Shown here piece after piece: positions 52,601 through 62,904 of a stretch of 64,000 nucleotides of DNA (the first letter of the stretch is position 1; every line of letters starts with the position of its first letter). Under the pieces are notes generated by a model. It made no database searches, was not told the origin of the DNA, and saw only the letters and a list, made by a program, of their open reading frames with translations. The DNA is taken from NCBI GenBank assembly GCA_009760855.2, contig WPIO01000144.1:471501-535500 (forward strand), written 5' to 3'. The DNA comes from Cristatella mucedo. Taxonomy: Eukaryota; Bryozoa; Phylactolaemata; Cristatellidae. Position numbers and translations under genes: made by a program.

Positions 52601-55134
52601 GAGAGTAAACCTAAGCACGACGTTAAAGACGCACAGCGGACTTTCAACTGAATTAGCCAGTAAAAGTGTGAAAGCCACTTCTTTCGCTAGCCCATGGGCT
52701 AAATCATCTGGAGCACATTTGCTAAAACCAGATCAGGCGCTGCCTGAAATGAGTTCGAGGTATGCACTTGGACGAATGCTTAAATTCTCGCGGTCTACTC
52801 ACATTCCTTCAGCTCTAGAGTGCTGTCACAGATTTCGCAGGCCTCAAACGATGCCAGGGCACTTAATTACCACCAGCCGGTTCAGATACTATTAGCATCT
52901 CATTGGACGGGTGTGCGTTGGTTTGCGTGGGTGTGTGCGGTGCGTGCGCATGCGTGCGCTCGTATGATTTTCGTGCACCCGCCAGAGAGGCCGGAGAAAT
53001 GTACACTGCCTGATTAGAGCCCTTACGACTGCAGCCTGTCAGGAGCAACAGAGTGTCACAGTGAGAGCCGTGAGGGGTCAATCTCAGGTCACCTCCCGCC
53101 TAGAACCTAATGTTTTTGCCGCTCCATAGACATAGACCCAATGAGTTTCCTGCTGGATCAAACGATGCATTTATGCTCAACAGTCTTCCAGTGTTCCGTG
53201 CGAAGCCATTTTGACCCAAGATTCTGCGAGTCATCGAATATAGCAGACGTATTCGGCATCTAAGATGTACTTTTTTGAGATGTGCTGTCCTGCCTGCCTT
53301 TACTACGCCCATTTAAATAAAAAACTCTCTGCTTGTTTCAGGTACCCAGATTCTACTGCTCGGTACACCAGTCTGAATATAAGTTTCATGTAACACTTCT
53401 TGTCATACCATCATCTCTGCTGAATCTACTTGTGCGCATCAATTAGCTTTTACATGTCTAGATCTCTCTTTCATTTATCGTGCTTTCACAGTTTAGACCT
53501 CAGCACTTCTCCTGACTTCACGTCGTCAGCTTATTTAATACAATTTATGTAGAAGCTAAAAAGCATATTCCTTAAATCATCTGCTCTGCTCGCGTAAGTT
53601 TTCCTTTGTGTGCTTGTGCACTGTAAAATAGTGTGCTAGTCGGCACTAAGTGCAATGGAGATAGGTTTTTGCATATTGACTCAATGATCTTGTTATTTTT
53701 TAGCAGCGTCTTTTGAGTGCTTACCTGTACCTTGAATTGGTTCATAATAAGAGCCAGCGGCCTTTAGTAATGGATCGGCCGATAGTGCATTATTTTGTGC
53801 TTTTACCTGCCAGTTCAAGTCTTATACTTGTATACTTCTGAATACCAGCCGAATAAATAAGAAATTAATAATAATACCCGAATGAACAGCCTCTCTTTGT
53901 ATGGCAACAGAAGAGACTTTACGGCCATCACCACCGCTTGCAGCGGCGATAAAGGATTGCCCACCGTAGGATTCGAACCCACGACTTTGGGATCGGAGTC
54001 GTGAAAAGCTACCACCGTACGTAGAGTGCCATCACGGCATGATACGTTACTTTCCATTAACTGTTGGTTATTGCTGAGTACGTCTAGAGTCGATACATAG
54101 ACGACTGAATTGAGACTCAGTTACCTTTGTGCGCTATTCAAAGCTAACAAAATTAATATTATGATTGCTAGCTGTGTACTCCTATGGTCCCTTGCAGTAG
54201 ATGAACTAAAATCATCGACTGAACGTTTCAAGTGCTTCGAGAGGCTGCCATCCACGCCATGTTGAGAAATACATTTATTCCACTGCTGGGGTTGCCGTAT
54301 GCCCATATGTTAAGCAAACTACGCCCCTCTGCAATCTGTTGGCTAAAGCCTGCTAGTCGACAAAAGAAGTTGATTAACAGTACACAACTCGGCTCGGGTA
54401 TTTAGATTGGCGTGCGGGTATCCGCTTATTTTGGCCTGATCCCCTACGTCTATACGGGCGCCATGCCCATCGACCAGGGTATAAACCACGAGGTTAGGTA
54501 CTCGCTCGTTACTACCCAGATAGGGGTTTCGAGTCCTGCAGTGAGCAATATCTTTTGTTGCCCACCGCAAGCGGTAGTGATTGGCAGGCCGTCAGTGCTC
54601 TTCTGCCGCTACATAAATGAAGCTTCTGAATCAGGGAACCTTTACTATCAAGCAATTAGTTATTGTTCTTATTTTAGATAAAACTGAAACTATGTGATTC
54701 GTTTTCTGCGAAACTTACAGCTTATTTTAATTTTCCTTTGCAGAATATCCTGCCGCTCATACCAACCTAGCGTTCTTCCCGGCTGCCAGCAAGCAAACTA
54801 CAGACCTTTGGTCTTTGCATGTGCGACCTTTAGTCTACCGTGAACAGGGTGGCGTTGCAGATTACTCTGTCAATACTCGTGGCACACGTTAACGTAAATT
54901 TTCCAAGTAACAGCAGTTAAGCTAAAAAAAGATACATAACGACGAACAATTAGGCAGAGAAGAGCCAATAGAATAAAGGAAATAAGTACCCAGAACAAAC
55001 TCCTGCGAGTATACTTCCACCATACCAGAGCTGACATTGGCCGTCACCTGGCAGTTGTAGGTAACACCAGCGACCAATCCGCATATATCATAAATTTCAC
55101 GCTGGTCTGTGGAGAACTTTTCAGTACAGCGTAC
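46540..55134 (-). CDS. Fibronectin type III single-pass membrane receptor, 3' part (spliced, partial)
   Basis: Four minus-strand exons (55134-54990, 51310-51205, 48306-48254, 46625-46540) have GT-AG borders and phases 0/1, 1/2, 2/1, 1/stop that fit perfectly. The product reads the C-terminal half of an FN3 domain, then VYSQEFVL, one hydrophobic helix (LATVILSSGIGFLCLAAVTV and onward to FFIFVFFKG), a basic stop-transfer, and about 45 cytoplasmic residues including SPQYEYSS. This is a type I surface protein with a short tail. The N-terminal part is missing. I cannot assign a family or ligand. The 6-7 kb intron upstream of the FN3 exon is packed with LINEs. Confidence 0.75.
46830..47010 (-). mobile_element. 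LINE-B 3' UTR fragment (minus strand)
   Basis: Carries the GCATGC-rich 'ttagtaggagcatgcacagt' motif and the 'gcggtctccaagtaatttga' segment found in LINE-B copies at 11.6 and 39.4 kb. A separate hairpin tail follows at 47011. Confidence 0.55.
47011..47088 (-). repeat. LINE-B hairpin tail (minus)
   Basis: 'atagtgcccttagagaactc', 'aatctctatctaggtgcttt' on plus, ATA repeats at the low end. The stem is decayed (CA on both arms). Confidence 0.7.
47089..48253. other. Receptor intron region with two adjacent plus-strand open frames
   Basis: Two plus-strand frames (47302-47637 and 47645-47905; 111 and 86 codons) sit nearly end to end. The second contains GNGWRRSFGGGHSTLSLGYS and HVDSLSVFVTVSEGTQ. 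No family is recognised. They lie between receptor exons on the other strand and may be chance or an unknown element. Confidence 0.25.
48254..48306 (-). CDS. Short juxtamembrane exon of the receptor
   Basis: A 53-nt exon between 'attattcttgcag' and gtaggt. It reads SKSKSTVNVGNQNELVQ in the phase required by the transmembrane exon (2 in, 1 out). The Lys-rich start follows the membrane helix as an inside-positive stop-transfer. Confidence 0.7.
48307..51204 (-). other. Receptor intron without recognisable features
   Basis: AT-rich sequence between the juxtamembrane and transmembrane exons. Small frames (for example 48647-48898 plus) have no recognisable product, and no repeat family seen elsewhere in the window was noticed. 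Confidence 0.4.
51205..51310 (-). CDS. Transmembrane exon of the receptor
   Basis: Acceptor 'ttacaatgcag', donor gtgagt. The exon encodes DELSFN followed by about 27 hydrophobic residues (ATVILSSGIGFLCLAAVTVA, then FFIFVFF) and KG. This is a clear single membrane span. The first two bases complete an Asp codon from the FN3 exon. Confidence 0.8.
51487..51655 (+). mobile_element. SINE-D copy
   Basis: A box TAGCACAGGAGG, 'aggtaaggtgctcgctctcc', degenerate B box, 'ggtgatagccgttaaggcct', 'gaggctgttaaatcagcta'. Confidence 0.7.
51656..53876. other. Receptor intron, unassigned
   Basis: Between two SINE-D copies. A 107-codon plus-strand frame at 52572-52895 has no recognisable domain. Nothing else found. 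Confidence 0.35.
53877..54045 (-). mobile_element. SINE-D copy (minus strand)
   Basis: Minus strand: 'gtcgtgggttcgaatcctac', 'ggtgggcaatcctttatcgc', 'cgctgcaagcggtggtgatg', 'gagaggctgttcattcg'. B box GTTCGAATC intact. Confidence 0.75.
54478..54645 (+). mobile_element. SINE-D copy
   Basis: 'gaggttaggtactcgctcgt', 'ggggtttcgagtcctgcagt', 'cccaccgcaagcggtagtga', 'gctcttctgccgctacataa', 'gcttctgaatcagg'. Confidence 0.7.
54990..55134 (-). CDS. FN3-domain exon of the membrane receptor
   Basis: After a 'cattggcatag' acceptor it reads VRCTEKFSTDQREIYDICGL, then VAGVTYNCQVTANVSSG and YSQEFVL. The pattern 'I.GL.AG.TY.CQVTA..SSG' is the E-F-G strand core of a fibronectin type III domain, with the conserved Leu and Tyr in place. 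It ends one base into a codon at a gtactt donor. Confidence 0.8.
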
Positions 55135-55251
55135 CTATGCCAATGAATGTGTACAATATCAATTTAAGAAGAATGACAAGAGCTACACGACGTTAAATCG
55201 CTAAACTATCGGAAAGAAACTGACGTTGATGAAGTTGATTACCCAGTATGA

Positions 55252-58200
55252 TGCAATGTATCTCCGTCTGTAACTCCACAAAGCCACAAAGACTCAGTGG
55301 GTGTTAGACAAGATAGTTTGCATAGCACGTGCACAGACTGAGCGAATTTCGGTAGCAATCAGTAGCCAGCAGACTTCATCTCACGCAACAAAGAGAAAGT
55401 GGGAAGCATTGCCAAGTCAGAAGAGCAGTTGAGGTAGTGAGTAGCGTGGAAGTAGCAGCTCAGGACCACTGAAATGGATGTGCCATAGTCGGCAGTAGGA
55501 GAGTAGTTGTCGTTGCGTAAGAATTGTGGAAGCGAGTTCCACAGTCTAGGACCTGCAAAGCTAAAGCTTCAGTCGCCAACGGTCTTTAAGTGGAAGAATG
55601 GAACAGCTAACTTATTGTCCATCCATGACCTGAGGGCGCGAGCAGGTTGAAACTGATGCAGCAGTTCAGCTAGGTACGAAGAAGCCAAGCCACGGCGAGC
55701 CTTGTGGGTCAGCGTCAGAACTTTGCTCCATTTCCGTTGATCAATCGGCAGCCATTCTGGCTCTTTTAGCAAAGGAACCACTTGGTCAAACCTCCGAGAC
55801 TTGAAAAACTAGCCTTGCAGCCATATTCATAGCCACCTGCAGTGGTCTATTTGCTTTTTTAGTAGCCCAGGCACAAGGGTTTTACAATAATTACATAATA
55901 CATAATATAATACATAATAAATACAATAATTAACACGAGGCGGTACTAAAGGAGCTAATTAAATTTTTGGCAAGCGACTGTGGAAGACAGCTCCTAATCT
56001 TAGATAGGGATTGGACGTGATGGTTAGCTGTAGAAGCAGTCTTCTGAACGAAGCTTTAAAATTTAGGCAGCTGTCGAAAACGACACCTAAATTTCGAGCA
56101 CGTGATAATGGTTGCACCACAACATCACCTATTAGCAGAGCAAAACCTTTTAATCCAGCCACACGCTTAGGTTGTCCTATAAGCAGCAGTTCGGTTTTAT
56201 TGTCATTTAGTTTTAAGAAGTTTTCCAACATCCAGGATCGAATGTCGGTAAGGCAAGCATCAGTTTATTAGTTGCTGCAGCAGATTCCGGCGGTTGAAAT
56301 GACAAACATAGCAGAGTATTGTCAGCATAAAAGTGACATACTATTCCATTGGCCTTAATCACTTTTCCCAGAGGTTGAGTTTAAATAGAGAACAGCAAGG
56401 TACCGAGGACGGAAGCTTGAGGAACTCCACATGTAGCCCATCTTGCGTGTGAGACCTGCCCCCGCATGACACGGATTGAACACAATCAGACAAGTACGAT
56501 TTAAACCACGCAAATACTTCGTCTGCCAGACCGATCGTCGTTCTCAATCGTTCAAGTAGAGCATCGTGATCAATGGTGCCGAAGGCAGCTGAAAGATCTA
56601 GTAGCGCTAGGGCAGTGGCATTCTCGTCATCGTTGCCACGTAGAATGTCATTGTTAACATGGAGGAGAGCAGTTTCAGTGGGATGCTGCCTCTTTAACCC
56701 CAATTGAAATGTTTCTGACATTTAATTATTTTCAATATGTTGAACCAGCTGCGTAGCAATAATCTTTTCAAGAATTTTCGACAAAAAAGAAGAAGGAAAA
56801 CTGGATATTAGTTTGCAAGGACCTCTGTATCTAATCCAGGTTTCTTAGGTAATGGTCTAACAAGGGCAAATTTTGAAGATTCGAGTTCACCCCTTTCTCC
56901 AGAGAAGTGTTACAACTCTCGTTTCTGGCTGGGCTATGCTGGTCTGCCAGTGAAGACAACAGAGATGGTGATTTAGTACAGGGCTTTCAGGAGATAACTC
57001 TTTTTTCCGGACCTTATTAAAATTGCATGCAGAAGCCTTGCAAACTCTTTTAAGGAAACTTCCTAATTGATCCAGAAAATGCTTTGTCGGAGGGGCTTTA
57101 TGGAGTCACGGATGTGCTCAATTTTGTCAGTAAAAAGGCTGAACATGTTTCGGTCGAGTTGTTAATATCTGGAGAGTGAGACCTTTCCGCATTGGCAAGC
57201 TAGTTGTTTGCGGTCTTATATATTCGTTTTACGCCCGACTGGCAGGACTTCGGTTTTCAAGACAAAAAAATTAGCCCTGGCTTTTCTAAGCTCCAGGTGT
57301 CGAATCAAAGGAAGTCTTTCAAACTGACCAAACCTCCATCCGACCCAGACTTCCTGGAACGGCATTCAGGCCTTCGATTAACACGGCACACCTTTTTTAA
57401 GTTTTTTTGCAAATTTAATGAAATCTTAAAGACTCTGCATACGGATGGAATGTAAGGCAGCATGCTTGTCGAGAGCACTCTTGAGTGTCCGGTTCATTGA
57501 AATCAGTAAGGGTATCGAAGCTATCGAGAAGATCGAACCTGATTGCAGATCAAGACGACCTGCCTCACAGACAGACTGAAAGAATTGTCTGTGTCTCTTC
57601 CTGTGAAATCACCTTGCTAAAACAAACTCAAGAGTACCATGTACTACAACGAGAAGGAACATCCACAATTCTTGTGCAACGTCAACTACTTTCCTACTGC
57701 CGACTATGGCACATCTTTTTTCAGCGGTCCTGAGCTGCTACTTCGATGCTACTCACTACCTCAACTGCTCTCCTGACTCTGCTATGCTTCCAACTTTCTC
57801 TTTGTTGCGTGAGACGAAGTCTGTTGGCTACCGAATGCGTACCGAAAGCCGCTCAGGCTGTGAGTGCGCTATACAAAACTCTTCTGCGTAATACCCACGT
57901 GGTCCTTATGACTTTGTGGAGTTACAGACATACATTATAAAGAACAGTAAACCAGACCGAAAAAACTATCTTAAATGGTCAGCGGGTACACAGCAAGGTT
58001 ACGAGAGTAGACATCCTTAGTGATGTTGAAATCAAGGATTTTGCCACCGACGTGAGTGAAATGGCTAACGTTTTGGACCAAACCAAAGTTTGCAAGCTGT
58101 CGAGAAATGGCTAAACCTGGCTGTTGCTAGAGTTGCAGATGTGAACATTGAAGTCTCCTGCATTCTTAGTAGTTTAAAGAGGAGCTCTCCTAAAAGCTCC

Positions 58201-58520
58201 CCTATTAACAAGTTAAAGCAGCTCGAAAGAGTTTGGTATATCACAACAGTGAGAGGCACTGTCTTTGACGAGGGCCTTATTGCAAATGACTCAAACTGTG
58301 GCTAATGCGCTACAAACCGAATGTCTTATTGCCTAAAAATTCGCCAACAGCATATACGATCCAGCCACAAACCTTGTCAGATCGCATGTACTGAAAGAAT
58401 GAGAACCCTCGTGAGGTGGTCTCAGGGTGATCCACGTTTTGGTCACCAGGAATGCATCTAGCTTCTCCTGAATAGCCTGACCAAAAAATAGTAACCCGTT
58501 AGCTTTTAACGAGCGGAAAT
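55252..58520 (-). mobile_element. LINE-A retrotransposon (endonuclease to 3' end), decayed and interrupted
   Basis: On the minus strand, about 58500-58010 gives an endonuclease piece (degenerate VIYR.P; GDFNVHI). About 56860-56360 gives reverse transcriptase (LSKILEKIIATQLVQHIENN; ALALLDLSAAFGTIDHDALL; WFKSYLSD). 56231-55959 gives MLENFLKLNDNKTELLL and NLGVVFDSCLNF. 55781-55569 gives the C-terminal LLKEPEWLPIDQR, ASSYLAELL region. The 3' end reaches the family terminus at about 55255 (minus-strand ACAGACGGAGATACAT). Frameshifts and stops are many. A plus-strand LINE-A end (57655-57944) interrupts it. The order and motifs are those of CR1/L2-type non-LTR elements. Confidence 0.8.
57655..57944 (+). 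mobile_element. LINE-A 3' end (plus strand)
   Basis: A truncated copy carrying CYFDATHYLNCSPDSAMLPT, then FSLLRETKSVGYRMRTE, and ending at 'gtggagttacagacatacat'. It matches the ends at 14.4, 21.4, 55.3, 60.9 and 62.9 kb. It is inserted opposite to, and inside, the larger minus-strand LINE-A. Confidence 0.8.
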
Positions 58521-58849
58521 TTAACTGGTGAAATTTAAGAGGCTGTCCGATAACTGCGTGGCCGCCAAGCGGTACGTGCTCTGGTCGGTATGTTGCAAGG
58601 GCGACAGACGCTACCCTTTCGAATTTTAATTAGACCTTCGTAATCGTCGCCGGTCGACTTTGCACAACATGCTGAGTGAGGCTTGGTGAGTGAGTTTCTA
58701 AAGCAAGATCATTAGGTAAAGAGCTGACCTGGGAGAGATTAAAGAGATGATTGCTCATAGACATAAACATTTTTGGATTGTGCATCTGTGATTCAACGAT
58801 GTTTTACTTGAAGCTAGACTTTGTCTTTGCCTAAATAGATTGGTACGAT

Positions 58850-59800
58850 GCACAGTAGGCCTAGTATGCCTGATGATGGACAGTTAGTCCTGGTTTTATG
58901 AATTTTTTTCAAGCTTGCAGTTAGTATACCTAGCTAGCTTCATGTCTGTGGTATAATGTAGGCCGTGTGGGCTAGGGCTCATGTTGTACTTGGTCAGCGA
59001 CGAAAACTTGTTGAGAAACTTTGCCAGTGTCGCGTTGTAGCCATCTACCAGTGATGAAAGGTCAAAAGGAATCGAACAAAAGAGGCGAAACAGATATTTT
59101 CACACGGACAGCAATGGTGCCAAGGGTCTGGATGTTTCGTGATTCACAACTGATTTTAGATGCGGAGGTGGGTAAAAGTTTTAGGCTGAATGATATTGGA
59201 ATGTGGTCAGATAAGCAGCATTTTCTAATGATTGGTAATGGTAGCGTGCCGTTTTAGGAGTGCATTTGGTCGAGTGTGTGACCTTTGATGTGAGTAGGGC
59301 CATGTGCATGACTCATGTGAAACAATGAGTCAGTCAGTGCACGAAATTTGGTCCTGAAGGCGTCAACTGAGTTATCAAAATAACAATAATAAAAATAATA
59401 CACTTGATAAAGCGTCGTCAGAGAACTCAAAGTTGAAATTGAATGAGTAAATGATGGAAAATTAAAATTAAAAGCGCCTACAACGAGGAAAGATCGATTT
59501 CTTGCATACAGAATTGAGATGAGATCAGGGAAATTTGAGATAAACGTGGACCTTGTATCAGGAGGACGATAGACTACTGCCGCTGGTGAGTTGTTGTCTG
59601 GCGAACACAAAACTATTGAGTTGAACGACTGCTTTGAAAGGTCTGCAAGCGACTTGAAATTGAAGGATGAGCAATTTTTGGCGGTTCGACTTCCAGTTTT
59701 GATTGGTGTCAAAGAAGAAGAAGCCCGCTGGGATTTCGTCGCCAATGGTCGCGTGGTTAATCGGTTTTAGCCAGGTTTCGATCACGACGAGCAGGTTGAG
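58850..59800 (-). mobile_element. Second LINE endonuclease fragment
   Basis: The minus-strand frame 59785-59254 gives MIETWLKPINHATIGDEIPA, then AVVYRPPDTRSTFISNFPDL, VVGAFNF and HGPTHIKGHTLDQ. This is an apurinic-type LINE endonuclease in which the usual GDFN has become GAFN. Sequence on to about 58850 resembles the linker after the domain. It differs from the LINE-A endonuclease piece next door, so is a separate element. A LINE-B tail (59377-59433) splits it. Confidence 0.65.
59377..59433 (-). repeat. Truncated LINE-B tail inside a LINE endonuclease fragment
   Basis: 'cacttgataaagcgtcgtca', 'gagaactcaaag' with AAT repeats at the low end. Only the outer half of the tail is present, i.e. a very short 5'-truncated insertion. 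Confidence 0.65.
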
Positions 59801-60220
59801 GTCTTTTCAGAGGGAAGGTCGCTAATTAGTAGGGGTCTATTGCAAATTGACTGAGGATTTCAAAAACACGTCTTTAGTCGGGCCTCCAGATTTATTGCAC
59901 ACCTGACGACCTCTAAGAGTGTTTTACAGCAACGGTAGTGGGTGAACGCGCTGCGGGTTTCCAGACAAAATTAGGAATACCAAACGAGCAGGTTCTCAAC
60001 TCACGGTATTTTTTGAACACGGCTGACAGGGTGCACAAAGAATTATATGGGAGCTTAGAAGAAGAGGCATCCAGGGACGACATCTTCTTGTAAGTATGTG
60101 ACATATGTCGATTTTATTGTGGATAGAAAACTGTACGGCAGTATGAGCAAGAAGGATGAAATCTTTTGCAAGAGTATTTTCTGTTCAAACTTGCTATTAC
60201 TCACCATTCAATCGCGTTTC

Positions 60221-60322
60221 CCTTTGCAGCAAATGTAAAGCGCCCAGAAAGAGATTGAGTTCTCTAAGGGCGCTTTATCAAGTGTAATATTATTTTTATT
60301 AGTAGTATTATTATTATTATTC
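60221..60322 (+). repeat. LINE-B hairpin tail, near consensus
   Basis: 'ctttgcagcaaatgtaaagc', 'gcccagaaagagattgagtt', 'ctctaagggcgctttatcaa', then a 50-nt TTA-rich tract. Confidence 0.85.
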
Positions 60323-60907
60323 TTGTGTGTACCTGCAAGAAGCTACAAAGACTAAATGAGTGTTACACCCTGGTGAGTTTTCTATAGCACACCTAAAGCC
60401 TAGGTGCTAGCGAACCTCAATCTCATGCAATAAAGAGATACCGAGGAGCAGCAGGCCTAGTCAACAGAGCGGCCGAAGATATGAGCAGCTCAAATTTTGC
60501 TATAAGACTAAAAGCATGTTTAATTAAATTGACAGTGAAATACTTTCATTTATAGGGAAGTGGAGATGCGTCTTCGAGCCTTCTTAAGGCACAATCCATA
60601 GCCAAGATCTGTAGCAGGCTTGAGGTTTTCTGATTTATTGAAAGAATGGCTGGAAAGAATCAGACGTTGCTGCTGAGAATTCCAGACACACGTTACTCGC
60701 ACAGGTCGCGAGCGGTCTCTGGTCTCAGCTGCGTAACGTAGCACTACAGTGGCTGCGCTGCCGTCTTAGCGTTTAATTAGCAAGTCTCAAAAGTCTCCAG
60801 AAGGTTTAGCTGACAGCGCGTGAAAAGGTAAGGAATGAGACTGACTAAAGCTCAGGTGTAGCATTCTTTAACTTGCACAAAAATGAACGCCAGGGTTGCA
60901 CTGGGCG

Positions 60908-61098
60908 ATTAACTTAACTAACTGCTTTCCTGACTCTGCTATGCTTCCCATTTTCTTTTTGTTGCGCGAGACGAAGTCTGTTGGCTACCGAATGCGTACC
61001 GGAAGTCGCTTAGGCTGTGAGTGAGCTATGCAAAACTCTTCTGCGTAGCACCCACATAGTCTTTATGACTTCGTGGAGTTACAGACGGAGATGCATAC
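60908..61098 (+). mobile_element. LINE-A 3' end (plus strand)
   Basis: From 'tgctttcctgactctgctat' to 'gtggagttacagacggagat'. Same tail as the other copies and strongly 5' truncated. A more diverged minus-strand relative may lie at about 60330-60770. Confidence 0.7.
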
Positions 61099-61689
61099 AT
61101 ATGCAGCTGTCTAACTATATCACATCTTCTTGAGAGATGATGCAAGTTTAAGACTACTGAAAATATTTTGGAAGAGAGATTTTTTATCGCACAATAATCT
61201 TCAAAAAATTTCTATCAAGCGTTCCGGTAGTGAATAAACCAACAAGTTACAGAATAGTATTGAACAGCAAGCGGTCCTGTTTAAGATCAATCTTACTTTA
61301 CTGGGAATACATGAATATCTATTAAGCAAAGACCTAACCTTTGTAATTTTAGACAATTAAAGTCAATCGCAAGTTCTACTATAGAAATGAGTGCATATAA
61401 TGCAAGAACAAATGGCTGCCAATGGACGCAAACGTGAATTAATGCGTGAAATCTTAGCATCATTAAGGAAAAATCAAAGTGCACAGATATATCCACTAAG
61501 TAACAAAATTAGAGCTCCAGGAGCACATGATTTACCAAGTCATCAAACTCTTTTTCAATGACTACGTGATACACGTAGCCATACAAATAAAGCTATACTA
61601 ATGACAAAATAAAACTAGGTTTATAAAAGCTAGCTGAAATTGGTAAATGCGCGCAACTCCTGTTGACATATAGCTTAGCCAGTACTCAC

Positions 61690-61755
61690 CGACCAGGAAC
61701 TGGGTAATTCACATAATGATGAAAACGAAGTGATATCGACAGACAAGCATGAATT
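61690..61755 (-). CDS. Candidate upstream exon of the minus-strand receptor
   Basis: A 66-nt open stretch lies between 'tttcttgcaaag' and a gtgagt donor. In phase 0 it reads NSCLSVDITSFSSLCELPSS. Two of the three phases are open, so the frame is not forced, and it does not obviously resemble an FN3 strand. It is accepted only for its strong donor, phase fit and position. Confidence 0.3.
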
Positions 61756-62001
61756 CTTTGCAAGAAAATTGTCTACAAGAACCAGCAGAATGCATTCAAA
61801 CTAAAATCGCTCACAAGCCTCGATTCGTCAGAACACCCTCTACTAAAAGATCAAGAATGCAAAATTGGAGTAGGTAGCAAATGCTGACTTAACCAGATTT
61901 AATTAAGCATTGTGGCTATGCCAGCGTCAATACTGCAATTTAATTTACATCCCACTTCAGCATTAGTGAAATGTGAATAGAAGCCTGCTTGGGCGACTCA
62001 C

Positions 62002-62073
62002 GAGTAGGTGTGCACCAGGACCAAACAGTTGAAGCAGCTTCCACTGTGTCTCCCGAAAGCCGCTCGAATCAAA
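62002..62073 (-). CDS. Candidate upstream exon of the minus-strand receptor
   Basis: A 72-nt open segment follows a long pyrimidine tract ('cttttttccgttag') and ends at gtgagt. It reads FDSSGFRETQWKLLQLFGPG in phase 0. Splice signals are good but the peptide matches no domain I know. If real, the N-terminal part of the protein lies right of this point. Confidence 0.35.
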
Positions 62074-62491
62074 CTAACGGAAAAAAGTAAAAGAAGATGG
62101 AACACTTCTTCTAGGAAAAAACCTCAAATCTATCAAGTCGGCTATAGATTTTCGGTACCGGTTTATAAAAAACTGCCGACGCATTGAATCCTTTTATTGT
62201 TGCCCATTTGCTCGCAAATCTCGGCCTTGTTCACTACTTTGAACGACGCTTTGGATGCAACGATCATCCGACCCTACCCAAACGGCTTGAGCTCATTTTG
62301 TCTCCAGCTCCACACCGACTCTCTATCGCTGCAACTCCGCTGCCAACTGGGCTACGCGGCCATCAATAATTCAATAATATATCAAATAATAAATCAATAA
62401 TCGCGGCTTTCCTGATTACTGAGAATCTTGCTGCTCTGCAATCTCGCGGCGCCGGTAGAGCTTTCGATACCCGTCATCGCATCGCCAGCAG

Positions 62492-62546
62492 CCAGATTAC
62501 CACGTTATTACCAGATTACCACGTTATTACCAGATTACCAGATTAT
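62492..62546 (+). repeat. 19-bp tandem repeat
   Basis: CCAGATTACCACGTTATTA twice, then partial CCAGATTA units. Confidence 0.9.
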
Positions 62547-62904
62547 CTCTTCACGCGAACCCGGCTCCAGGCAACTGCAGAGCGGACCGCACTGGGATGG
62601 AGGCGGGGGGGGTGGGTGGGAAGAGAGAAGTCACCCACTTTGCAGAGAGTGCACGCACCAGCCTTATCCACCCAATGCGTTAGAAGAACTGACACCGGCA
62701 CCGATTTATTGACAACATCGCGTAAGAAAGCACGACTGCTCATCGGCTCAAGGCTTCTCCACAACTTCGCTACTACTCTGAACGGAAGGACGGTATTTTC
62801 CAAAATATATCTCGTTCAGGCTTATACACAAATTTCCAGCCATCCAGACGACGCTCAAGCTACTGCCGTAATCTCTCCTTTGGCGCTATTCTAATTCGAG
62901 CGCT

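Noticed and set aside
55252-59800. A functional autonomous LINE
   Set aside because: Multiple frameshifts, stops, a mutated endonuclease motif and insertions leave no continuous ORF.
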